A DNA stretch of 64,000 bases from Mycosphaerella arachidis (lineage: Eukaryota > Ascomycota > Dothideomycetes > Mycosphaerellales > Mycosphaerellaceae), in the NCBI GenBank assembly GCA_001297265.1, contig LIHB01000037.1, positions 159,619-223,618 of the forward strand. The letters are read 5' to 3'. The translations under genes and the position numbers were made by a program. Numbering within the stretch: position 1 is the stretch's first letter; each line of letters opens with the position of its first letter. Under the pieces are notes generated by a model, which searched no databases, was not told the DNA's origin, and was given only the letters and a program-made list of their open reading frames with translations. Below, piece after piece: positions 32,601 to 43,200 of this stretch.

Positions 32601-32895
32601 CTCTCGCAAAGGACTTTCGTTCTTCTCCACCGTCACCAAGAATCGCTTCCTCTTCTGGGCGGTCATGGCTGGTGTGGTGACTCCCTTCCCAGTCATCTAC
32701 ATCCCTGTCGTCAACCGCATTGTCTTCCGCCACTTGCCACTGACCTGGGAGTGGGGTCTTGTAGCTGGGAGCATTTTTGTCTTCGTCTCGCTTGTTGAAA
32801 GCTGGAAGGCGATCAAGCGCAGGACGAAGGCGAAGAAAGTGAAGAAGAACCCGGTTGAGGGTAGCACTTTTGATGACGAAAAGTCTCAGGTGTGA
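29627..32895 (+). CDS. P-type ATPase, ENA-type Na+/K+ efflux pump (IID group)
   Basis: Plasma-membrane cation pump that expels Na+ (and K+) at high pH or salt. Exons 29627-29943 and 29994-32895 (50-base intron GTATGT..TTTCAG) give 1072 aa. Landmarks in order: disordered N-tail (residues 1-100), A-domain LLTGESKPSV, M4 AVIPESLIAVLTITMAVG, phosphorylation site CSDKTGTLTQGKM with Asp436, MLTGDHLKTA, and the hinge MTGDGVNDSPALKGADVGVAMG. The M4 PES in place of Ca-pump PEG and the sequence ARGNVIVRQTNALEAIGGVTNI fit ENA rather than SERCA or PMR1. Ten transmembrane helices can be traced. Expression is probably salt- or pH-controlled in relatives; I did not identify a PacC cluster. It is convergent with the PSI-domain gene. 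Confidence 0.93.
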
Positions 32896-33363
32896 GGTCT
32901 ACACATCGGAATACATTGGGGTCTAGCTGCGATCCAACATCGATTGCGAACGAATTCCGTTTGGATTTCAGTTCTTTCGGCGAGTTGAGGTATTTGTTTT
33001 CGGGTAACCCTTTTGCTACTGTGATTTGAGAAGGTGCGTGGGTCACTCTTTAGTAACGAGGAACGAGTAACGCAGCATCGATGGCCGATTCTCCGGCAAG
33101 TACATAGCCACAGAACATGCTTTCAACAGCGAATATGTGTTTCGTATTATTCATGTCTCGTGTTCCCGATATCATGTCCCCGCTATCATTCATGCCTCAT
33201 TCGCCGGTGTCCGTGCTGTCGTTTTTTCCGATGCTGTCGAGCTCTCGTTGTACTCCTGGATGATATGTCTCGTACCCATACCGCGATGCATGCGATTCCA
33301 TCTCTACGCCATTCCCACGATCCGTGCCCACGTACAGCACAATCCACACATCAACCTCAACCA
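32896..33363. other. Convergent 3' region between ENA and PSI-protein genes
   Basis: 468 bases that hold the two 3' UTRs. Imperfect repetition of TTCATGTCTCGTG- and ATCATGTCC-like words near 33150-33200 is the only structure I noticed. No frame is convincing. Confidence 0.4.
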
Positions 33364-33870
33364 TCACCCAAGCAACCTAGACCTCTCAGTCCTAGCCTCC
33401 TGCTCACTTCCCTGGTTCAGATTCGGCCTCGCAAAAACGCGATAAATCCACTTCCTCCACGTGTCTCGCCACCAAGACTTTTCGACCCTCGTCCCGTCCT
33501 CCTTGATCTCCAGCTCGGTGCCCTCAAAATTCCCCGTTCCCAGGAAGGGATTCACTCCTCTGATAGCTACGATGATGGCGTAGAGAAGGCCCAATGCCGC
33601 GATGGTGACGAAGACTGTGACGATCACGCTCAAGAGGGTTGTGGTTGAGCAATTGCAGCCTAGAGCCCGGGTCCTCAGCTCGAAGCGTTCACTCGGGAGT
33701 GGACATGTGCCTGATTTTGTGAGTGGATCGAGAAGATTGGTGGAGGGCACACAGGTTCCGCTGAAGGGACACCAGCCGCAGCCGTGTTTGGAGTGGATGC
33801 AGGAGGAGCAGTCGGAGATGCGCCAGCAGGCGGCGGTTGCTCTATCTTTGTTGGTTGTGATGGAGTCCAT
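33364..33870 (-). CDS. PSI-domain single-pass membrane protein
   Basis: A 168-aa protein from ATG 33870 (MDSITTNKDRATAACWR). Residues 15-60 are a Cys-rich plexin/semaphorin/integrin-like motif: CWRISDCSSC, HGCGWCPFSGTC, then a further Cys in SGTCPLPSERFELRTR, the layout fungal PSI proteins share. A hydrophobic helix follows (LLSVIVTVFVTIAALGLLYAIIVA), then a cytosolic tail with WWRDTWRKWIYR and a charged end. The frame is open 104 codons further, but that part lacks a signal peptide and does not resemble relatives, so I chose the short start. The function of the family is unknown; the fold suggests a lumenal or extracellular face. Confidence 0.75.
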   Translation of the reverse strand: MDSITTNKDRATAACWRISDCSSCIHSKHGCGWCPFSGTCVPSTNLLDPLTKSGTCPLPSERFELRTRALGCNCSTTTLLSVIVTVFVTIAALGLLYAIIVAIRGVNPFLGTGNFEGTELEIKEDGTRVEKSWWRDTWRKWIYRVFARPNLNQGSEQEARTERSRLLG

Positions 33871-34063
33871 CTTCAGGCCGTGGTGCTGTGCATGTGCAGT
33901 TGATGAAACGGTTATCAACACTTCATCATGGTGACGGCACGAACACACGCGAGAAGTTGGAGATGCTGACTGGCAAGTGCTTGCGGCACTGACGTCGAGC
34001 TCCATCAAGCTTTCGGCAGGAGCCCTGTATGTTGATGGAGAAAAAAGTGTTTTTCGAACATTT

Positions 34064-34074
34064 CCCCCCCCCCC
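34064..34074. repeat. Poly-C run in the divergent promoter
   Basis: Eleven consecutive C residues about 50 bases before the histone-chaperone ATG, in the 255-base region shared with the PSI-protein gene. Prone to sequencing slippage. Confidence 0.85.
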
Positions 34075-34125
34075 TCTGCATTGTGACAGCACTGTATCCT
34101 TAATACATATTATAATACGATCACA

Positions 34126-35207
34126 ATGGTCGATGAAGAAACACCTCAGGTATCCTACGAGGAGCTCGCGCTCATCGAGCATGAGTTCGACGAGATTGAC
34201 AGCGAAATCAGTACGTCTGGCTCCATGCCCGCGCGTGGGGAGACAGCGCTGACATCCATGCAGTACGCAAGCAATATGAGCTCAGCAAAAGCGCATATGC
34301 CAAACGCGCTGAAGCCGTTGCGAAGATCCCGCACTTCTGGGCACTGGTCCTCGAGCAAGCGCCCATGGAAGTCGACCAATACATCCAACCCACCGACTCT
34401 CACATCTTCGCCGAAAGCCTCGTTGGCTTGACCGTCTCGCGCCCCGAACTCGACTCCGGCAAACCCAACGGATCGCCACGTAGCCTCAAGATCCGCTTCG
34501 AGTTCAAGCCCAACGAGCACTTCGAGGAGACGGTTCTGGAGAAGGACTTCTCATACCGACGCTCAAGCGACGGCTTTACGGGACTGGTCTCGGAGCCTGT
34601 CAAGATTACGTGGAAGGAGGGCAAGGACGTCACAGAGGGTCTGACAGATGGCGCGCTCGCGCTGTGGGAAGCGCGCAAGAAGAGGGGGGACATGAAAGCG
34701 ACCGATTTGAAAGAGTACACCGAGCTGAAGAAGAAGGTGGAGCACTGGAACGGCGCAAACACTTCCTTCTTCACATGGTTCGGATACGTCAGCGGGCACC
34801 GATGGGTCAGCGCCGAGGAGTCGGAAGCAGCCAACAACGAGTACAAGGAGAAGCTAGAAGCCAAGAAGAACGGTGCGAAAGCCGAGGAGCCCGCAAAGGA
34901 GGAAGACGACGCGGAAGGTGATCAAGAAGACGACTCAGAGGTTGAGGTTCACGAGGCTGGCGAGGATCTTGCCATCAGCTTCGCGGAGGACATCTGGCCT
35001 AACGCCATCAAGTTCTTCACACAAGCGCAAGAGTCCGATGACGTGTCGGAGCTCGACTTCGAGTCCGACGACGACGACGACAACATGGACGATGCCGAAG
35101 GAGGCGACGATGCCCCAATCGATATCCGGTCGCTGGTCCAGAAGGAAGGCAAGGGCCGAAAGCGTCAAAGCGACGTGGCTCCAGCGTCCAAGAAGCAGAA
35201 GAAGTGA
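34126..35207 (+). CDS. NAP/SET-family histone chaperone
   Basis: A nucleosome-assembly-type protein, 342 aa, closest in layout to SET/Vps75. Exons 34126-34210 and 34264-35207 (53-base intron GTACGT..ATGCAG) join as EIDSEI|IRKQYELSKSAYAKR, the long dimerisation helix. The earmuff domain follows: KIPHFWALVLEQAP, LKIRFEFKPNEHF, a TFFTWFGY-like strand (TSFFTWFGYVSGHR) and IWPNAIKFFTQAQE. A long acidic tail (residues 235-315, with FESDDDDDNMDDAEGGDD) leads to a basic C-terminus (GRKRQSD; SKKQKK) that looks like a nuclear signal. It should bind H3-H4 or H2A-H2B; which one, and any HAT partner, cannot be read off. Confidence 0.93.
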
Positions 35208-35997
35208 AAATTACTGTAATGATCGCGCTGCCATGTGATTCTCGAACGGTCAGGAGGTCAGCGCAGGTAGCTGACCGCCACCACGTCACCACGATACCGA
35301 ATTGCTGCACAACAATCTCCCTCCTATCAACAATCGATACCCTCCCGCACCATTTCTCCCATATCCTACTCGCTTCCTCACCCATGCAGGACTCCCTCAT
35401 CCTCTTCGCCGCAGGCAATCGCTCGGACGCTAAACTTGACTTGGCACCTCGCACTTCTTGCCTGCATATATAGCCAAGAACTCACCTGATTTCCGATCCA
35501 TGTCCTCCCTGCATTCTCCCCGCAAGATGTGACAGCCGTGTGGATGCCGGATCGCCAGGACGGGTATTCACTACTCTGCATTGACGAGCCGGTAGAGCTG
35601 ACGATCTGATCGGAATGAAAAAAACAACATAGGGGGCGAGTTGCCAATGTCTCGGTACCATGAAGACTGTGGCGTATTCACAGGAGGAGTGGACAGAATG
35701 TCGGGATCGGTGAGACCAGCAGATACCAACAGCATGAGATGACTCAGGCTCGCGCTGACCTGTGTGTCAAACAGTAAGCTGTTGTCATCTGGTCCTGTGG
35801 ATTGCTCAACGTTATCGCTACCTGCTATCATAGCAGTTCCGCTGCTGGCCCATTCGCATCGCCGTACTCAGCCATGGATGCGGCAATACCAAATACTTTT
35901 GTCCTTTCATTCAACATCATGCCTTTTGGAAATGCTTCAGCCAGAGCCCCTGCCCCATTGCGATGTAAGACTTGCGTGCGGAAGAGGCAAATCTCGT
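35208..35997. other. Convergent 3' region, no supported gene
   Basis: 790 bases between the stops of the NAP/SET gene (+) and the NmrA-like gene (-). Small frames on both strands are unsupported. Confidence 0.4.
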
Positions 35998-37200
35998 CTA
36001 GCAGCTTCCCACATAGAAGCCCTCCTGTAGGCCTTCGGGATGAGATCGTGGTGTGTATGCGCCTGATATGTGTAACGGTGTGACGGCACTTGCGACATTG
36101 GCTGGAGTCATGGGACGTGAGCCGTTGAGACCGCCTTGGCTGTCCGCCGGGTCGCCGGGAGTGCTCGGCTGGGTGGTACGATCTTCGTCCATCCATCTGA
36201 GCCCATTCGCGTACTCTTCGATGGGGAACACTTCGCGAGCATATTCTTCCAGTCCGCGATAGCCCTCCCATATGCTTCGACCCTCCATTGGGTACTCTAG
36301 ATCAGGACCAAAGTAGGGCGCTCTTTTCCTGCCCAAGGTTTCTTGTAAGATCTCCAGCTGCTCCCTATAGCCGCTTGGAATGCCGACTTGTATCTTTACT
36401 GGCCCGTGAACATAGTTGACAGGTCTCCCGACGCCTCTCGAAAACCGAGCACATGCCTGTACTGGCGTCAGTTTTTCGAAGGCGATGGTCACTCTGGTTC
36501 GGCGTCAGCTTTGGTTCATGCGCTCGTTGAAAAGACTGCTGGTCACTTGCCTTTGTCCTTTCCAGTGGTTGGGACCCATCTTGAAGATCTGAAGGAGGGC
36601 CGGACCAACGTCATGTTCCGCATCTAGCCAGGGCAGTGGGTCATCCGGATGGAATGGAGCTTGCCACACGAAACTACCGTCATCCTGTAGCTCCATCTGG
36701 AACAAGGGATACGGTAGACTGGTGAAGTTGTTGTTATAGATACCCGTGTAGATGAATGTAGCGGGTATGCCGATCTGTCTGACATAGTTCTCAATGGCGA
36801 ACTTGGTTGCCCACATCGGCAAGGCTCTCCATTCAGTGTTGAAGACGGAGTGATCGGGCATGCTGGAATAGACGTAGTGGTGGATACCGGCTTTCTTGGC
36901 AGCATCTGCGCACGCCTTTCCAATGGCGACCTCATCTCCCCAGTGAGTAGTGTTGACAAAGGCGATCTTGGCGCCCGTGAACAGCCTCGTGAGAAGCTGG
37001 GTACGCTCTGGTCCGGTGAGGTCGCCTTCGATCAACTCCACGTTCGGCAGTCCATCGAGCTCTTCCGACACCAGGCCCTCGTTGTTCCGGACCTGAGCGC
37101 GCACATGCCAGCCAACAGCAGCGGCGGCTCGGACGAAGGAAGCGGCTTGCCTCCCCGTGGAGTTGATGGTTGCAACGATTTTCGGTGTCATCACCAGCAC
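35998..37200 (-). CDS. NmrA-like NAD(P)-binding protein
   Basis: A 381-aa atypical short-chain dehydrogenase-like protein. Exons 37200-36551 and 36493-35998 flank a 57-base intron that begins GC, not GT (CAAAG|GCAAGT..ACCAG|AGTGACC). The phases fit (AG|A) and the product reads HWKGQRVTIAFEKLTPVQACARFSRGVGRPV, just as relatives do. The N-terminal Rossmann strand IVATINSTGRQAASFVRA has lost most of the usual glycine motif. AFVNTTHWGDE, HYVYSSMPDHS and YTGIYNNNF follow the family pattern. The C-terminal 50 residues are Pro/Thr/Ser-rich and disordered. Such proteins sense NADP(H) and act as regulators or as isoflavone-reductase-like enzymes; which is unclear here. Start at 37200 or the Met three codons later. 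Confidence 0.85.
36494..36550 (-). other. GC-AG intron of the NmrA-like gene
   Basis: Donor GCAAGT and acceptor ACCAG, 57 bases, phase 2. A GT donor 5 bases downstream (GTGACC) would break phase with the conserved VTIAFEKLTP block, so the non-canonical donor is preferred. Confidence 0.75.
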
Positions 37201-40200
37201 GAAGGACAGCGGCAGGGTCTGGTCGGCAAGAGTCCGGGTTCAGGCGGAGATAGGCTTTGTTGCGGCTCAAATACGTCTCCAAACACCAGCGAAGAAATCT
37301 TTTCTGTCGCGACGGCCGTTGATGGTGAAGAAAGAGTGTGGGGTTTAGACCGCCCGACGGCGAGGAAGGCTCGGAGCGGTGGCACACGGGTGAAGGGTAA
37401 AATTGCAGGTAAGATGATGGGGAGGTGACGAGGTGAAGCAAGAGTGCTAGCAGCGCCGGCAAGGCAATCGCCACCCAGCAGACGATCGACTCTGGGGACG
37501 GACGGTGATCTGGGGGACGGCAGGGCGCAGGCGGCTAGAATGAAGGATAGCGAGAGCGGTGAATAGGGAACCAAAGCACGACGACCGAGAGAGAGGGCGG
37601 AAGAGGTAGAACTACAGTAGGCCGGTGGCAGAAGCAAGACCCATGTCGCTGAAGCACAGTCAAAGTCGTGTCGTCCTCGCACAGGCAGTGACGATGGTCG
37701 CAGCGAACAGAGAAGTGTGAAGAAACGGCCCCTCTCGCTGCTGGGACGGTTTCAGAATATCAGCAGCACAGCACAGCACAAGGACAGCACGTTGGCTGCG
37801 GTCTGGAGAAGCGGTTGGCTTGGGGAGTTTTGCTTTCGTAATCGCCGTGAAGCTTATGGAATGGAATAGTGCCAACAACGAGCTCTTTCTTGCCCCTCCG
37901 CTGACAGTCTGCCCGGCGGAGGGGCAAGAAACGATGGCTGGGCGTGATTCTGGTAGGGGCGGGCTCGCGCAATGCGGCACGCGTCACCATCTCGTGGTGT
38001 TCGTGAAAGACATAATAATAGGCCGCGCATTGCGCTGTACCTCTTACGTGGGTCCGGCAACCACGTCCATTGTTGTTTCCTCGCGGAAAAGTCCGCCGCT
38101 CATGATTGGCGCGCGCCGGCAAGCGACAGTAGTTCCTTCCACCACCGCTCGCCGTCGCCCAGTCTCAGTCAGCTGCTCGCACACAGGCCAGGCACGACAG
38201 GGTTGTTGCCTCGTAGCGTTGACCTTCCTCAAACGTGCAGGAGCTCCCTTGCGCGTGGTTCTTCCAAGCAAGTCTGCCCATTCAGGTGCACAGAGAACCT
38301 GCCCTGCATGATGAGTTTATTATGATGGGCACACACCGCTGGTCCAATCGCTGCCGACGCGGCCGGTCAATTTGAAGGCTGAGAAGCATCAGATCCTTGG
38401 TGACGGTCAGCATCTCCGGGCCGTTTCCTGCACCGCTTCGCTGCAGTCCGAAACACGTCGTCCGTGGTAGCACTGCTGCTGTTGTTACAATAGAGTGAGT
38501 TTCATGCCGCAAACCTTCGTGTACGTGGAGATGACCCGTTAAGCTATCCTTGGCACCTGCTACATGTAGATCAGATCATGCTCTGTTATTACGACATCAT
38601 TGCAATGACGACGTCCAAGCTTCCCGTGGCCGTCATGATCATCAACCATAGCATGCGCCGCGAGCTTGCAGCTGCCAAAGATGCCAGGTGGACCTTCTCG
38701 CACCGCTGGATCGTCCGCCGCTTCGCGAATGGAGACAGTCTATCCAACGCTATCACACTGTAACACAGCAGAGACTTCAAGTTAGGCTGAGTGCTGGCTG
38801 ATGAACAACAAGCCAAGTCAAGCCAAGCCAAGTACCAGAGCACGAGCACCCATGAAGCGAACAGAGCCACGAAGAACAAGTACTAGCAGTATGCTGCTTT
38901 GATTGTTCTCTGCGGCGACAGTGCGTCACAAGGTAGCCAGAGTAGAGCAGAAGTTATCGACAACGTCGAGAAAGCGTCTAAACCTTCGCTCTTCTTGCAA
39001 ACCTTTCCATAGTCACCCAATTCCACCCTCACTCAAGTCCACTTGATCAAATCATCTTCCAGCTTGACCTAAGCTTGACGGAATCTCACTGATCGACACT
39101 TTGCCACCAGAACTATCACCAACGATCCCGCTTCATCGACTCAAGTGTGACCGCGCAGAAAGCTCACGGTAGGTAGCATCTTATGAGGGTTTGTAGCAGT
39201 CCTGCTTGCAGGTAGTAAGCTTCCTTCAACGGACCGGCGCGTAGAATAATCGACTCACACTTCGTCCAGGTCGCTACTCGAATACCACTGGCCTACAGTC
39301 TCGGCCCTGAAGTCTCTGCCACTCGGCGACCCTTCCTACCAGGTACACTCTGCAATCCACATTTGCATTGCTCGCTGGTCATTTCTCCCTCGAAGAGACA
39401 CCGGTGGTCAGCGACAGCATAGGTAAGTCTTGGTTTCAACGATGTCTTGACAATGCCTGCTGCAACGGTTGACCTTCTTGACCTTGCAAGATCCTGGCTT
39501 CGCTCCTCCATCTGCCTGCGCTTCGTTACCTTACGAACGAGCTTGCTCTAGACATTCAGCGGTGCCTTACTGCCCTCCCTCCCTCGGCTGGTCGCGCTAA
39601 TTTTTTTCACAGAAGCATATCCACCAGGAGTCAGTGAAGAAGCTCTCGAATACCACCCAAGTTCAGCTCTGGCGGCCCTCTGCGAAACCCGGTCAAGACA
39701 ACTTCGACGCTACAGAACCGCTCTGACTCACCGTCATCGAGCGATCAAACCTCAGTGCAACGACGCCAGCCAAAGCTATACATCGTCGACCGAAGGGCAA
39801 AAGGAACCCTTTCAGGGAGGTTGATCGGGCTTTCGGATGTCTGGTAGTTCGATGTGCGGGTGGGAACCACAGAATGCCGCTGGCGATACGCATGTGGTCG
39901 CTGGCTGGTGCTGGCGGAGTTCTTTCCCCAACCAGATTTATGTGGACTTCCATCGACTTTGCGAACTTCGAGGCAAGGATCGATGCACAATTCGCGATAC
40001 CCCAAGGCCGAGTGAAGTGGTACCAGTGTAGTTCAGGAGTACGAGCGGCTCGGCAATCTAGACCTCACCGCCACCGCATTGTCATAACAGCCTCCTGCAC
40101 ACCGAGCATCAAGAGTAGCTGAGGTCAAGCGGAGGAAGCCACTGAGTGGTTAGAATCATGATGATAGTATCGTTTCCTCTCATATCGACCGAATAAGGTA

Positions 40201-40267
40201 TCACTTTTCGGCATCGTGCAAGGCTTCACCGCCAACAATGCCTGACCATCTACATTTGCCCTGTGTG
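37201..40267. other. Intergenic 3 kb, mostly without genes
   Basis: Between the NmrA-like promoter and the 3' end of the giant OB-fold gene. Most frames are short and overlapping. Near 39870-40088 two adjacent plus frames read protein-like (IDFANFEARIDAQFAIPQG, then VVQEYERLGNLDLTATALS ending at a TAA) but are out of phase, so they may be a decayed exon (see findings). The rest shows no repeat, tRNA or transposon. Confidence 0.4.
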
Positions 40268-43200
40268 CTACAGTGTCTGCTGCGACCTGGTCTTCCTCCC
40301 AACCACCTGGATGCTACCCTGGCTGGCAGGAGCCGCATCCGCACCCGCACCCGCACCCGCATCCGCATTGAGCTCACCCGGGGATTCCAGCCACCAAGCC
40401 CGTAGCTCCTCCGCCCGCTGTAACTCCTGCGGCCTGTTGTATTCAACTGGTGGCCCCTTGATCTCGATGGAGAAGCTACCGTTGCGGTCACGCATCCGCT
40501 GCATCTTGGTAGGAGTGCTCTTTTGACTGGATGGCACGGTACGGCCCGGCTCGCTCTCCGCATAACGCCACACGCACCAGGCACTCTCGTCACCGGACAG
40601 AAGATATGGCTGTCGCTTTCTTGACCTGACCAAAAAAGAGCGCAACAAGACCACATCTCCCACTTGGGCTGAGGGTAGAGTGGCACGCCAGTGTTTGAAG
40701 GTCTCCACGGTCGTTGAGGCGCCTGCATCCATGCTTGGGTCGGTGATCTTGAAAACAGTGAAGTGATCTCGGGGACCGCCTTTGGCCTGTTGGGGCTTGC
40801 TAGTCTCATCAACGACGACCGCCATGACATCGACGGTGTTGCTGCCGTATGACTGGCTCGAGGCATTGAGCTTCTCGCTGATGTTGGATAGCGGGGTGTA
40901 GTAAGACAGTTGAGTGACCGCACCGTTGCTCTTACGGCGATTTGGGCTGACCTTGAGCGGACCCTCATCACTATCTGCCTTGGCTTGAGCTTCCACCTGA
41001 GGATCCGTTTCAAATTCCAGGCGAGAGGAACGTCTAGGTGAGAACCAATTCGAGATCACCGCTGGAACAGCACTAATGCGAGACGTCATCGACCTTCCAG
41101 GTAGCGTCTTGGGCTGCGCACTGTCATCAACATGAAAAGATGGGCTTGCAAGGGCTACCTCGTCTTTCATGTCATGAGGTGCGACATGAAGTTTTGCAGT
41201 GGTCCCTGCACGTTTTTTGGATGAGCGTGTGACTGGCGCCGTTGCGACAGATCCAACCGAATTGCGGTCCGCGGAAAGCCCATTGTCATCGGGTGCTGCA
41301 ATCGAGCGACTATCTGTCAGAACTTGAGAACCATTCTCAGCCTGCGACTTCCTAGGAGATCGCCGCACGGGCGTCTTTGTCTTCGGACTACGCAAGCTCT
41401 TCTTGGTGGCAGCAGTCTCTTGGCTTCTCTGGGTACGTGGCGGCGGTGGTGTTATCGGGCGGTCCAGTGAAGACTCTCTGGTGATAGGCTTATGAAGCAT
41501 CGTGGTCGATTCTTCGTGCGATACTACCTGCTGCGATCCATGCGATTGAGCCTGCGACTTGCGCGGTGATCTTCTGGCGGGAGCTTTCTTCTCTGATGAC
41601 TGAGGACCCTCTACTAGAGCGCCCCGTTGACTGCTGCGGGTCTGCCTGGGGGAAGTCGACGGCGGCTCCTCCGGCTGGCTAGCATCTACGGTCTCAGTAG
41701 CTGACTTCACTACCATTCGAAGACCTTGTCCAGCCAATGAGTCGCGCTGCGTAAGCTCCGGAGTAGGTGTTAGCACGCCCTGGGCACTTTCGAACGGGAG
41801 CTGAGTTTCAAATGGCTGCGACGCCAAGCGATGTGGGTCTTCTAGGCTGATTGGAAAAGTTGAGCGTGGACCGAGGCGATGAGACGAGTGATGATCTTCT
41901 TGTTGAGACCCGTCCGCTGCAGGTGCCAAGTCCTCATTATAGACGGAGCCTCGATCGGTAGCGACCTCCCCTTGTGAGATTCGGCTTTCTGTGAACTGTG
42001 CTGTCTCACGTAGTGACCTCACATCCGTCGCAAGATCCTCACTCGGTGGAGGCGCAGACTGCGAACTCTCGAAGCTAGACCCTGGAACAAGATCCGGCTG
42101 CCGTTGCGGGTATTGAGTAGGAGAACCACCAATGAAGGAGCTGCGCAACTGCCCATCTTGCATCACCACGTTGTGAGTGATCTGTTCAGATCTGACCTCA
42201 GATGGCTGAGCTTGTCGCTTAGGAGCGGTGTTCTCGAAGATAGCTTGATCTTGAAGTGTCTCGTTAAGCTCGATAGGATTGAGGGACGGAGCTTGAGCGT
42301 CAGGATCAACATATGACCCAGCTCCAACCATCGTCATTTGAGAATCGTTTGCAGGCAAGCTGTCTTGCACCGGCATTTCCTCGTCCTCAGGTCTCGTGAC
42401 GCGTTCTCGCTGTGTGGCGTTTGTCTGACGATCGTCACTGTTATCTGTAGCCACGGAAGTCGCCGACTGAAATGACAAATTTTGATTATACACATCGTCG
42501 AGCACAGTCGTGGTCTGTTGAGTGGCATTGCCTTCAAAATCTTGCCCATGCATTGGATCGTCAAAGAAGTTAGGTTGTCCTTGGAATACGCCCACGGACT
42601 CGTCGTGCGACGTGTCCGGTACGATGGTGTCATACTCGTCCATGTAAGGAGTCGCAATCTCCGAGCGGCCATCCAGAGTAGTTTGCGTCGTGTCAAGCAT
42701 GTCGGACTGAAGCATACTACCTTGCGAGATCTGCGTAATGCTTTCCTGTCCCGGATTTCTCGGCTGCTCAGCTTGTGCAAGAAGACGTTCGAGGTCTTGC
42801 TGATGGTCAATGGCTCCACCGTCTCGGGCGTCGCCGACGCTGGCACCAGCGTGATTCATAGGCGCTCGTGTCGATGGAGACCCTGATGAAGGGCTTATTG
42901 GCTGGCTTCGCTCCGCGGCCGTTTTTCGAACAGTTGCTGTGCCAGCAAGTTCTTCACCTTCTTCATCAGAACTGTCCCCAAGGTCAACGACTTCAACCTG
43001 CGATGGCCTTGGAGCAGAGTCTTCGGATGTCGTCTGGCGCGGTTCAGAGGCCATGGCAGCTGCCAAGCTGGGGTTGATCGCAACGCCATCCGGCACAGGA
43101 TCTTCTGCTTCAAGCCTGTCTTGTTCGACTGTTTTGTGACTGCCGGAACCTTGCAAGCGGTCTATTGGAGTCTCTTCGATCATAGATGATCGCTCTGCCA

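Noticed and set aside
36541..36552. GT donor (GTGACC) as alternative to the GC donor in the NmrA-like gene
   Set aside because: It gives phase 0 while the acceptor side needs phase 2, so the conserved VTIAFEKL block would be lost.
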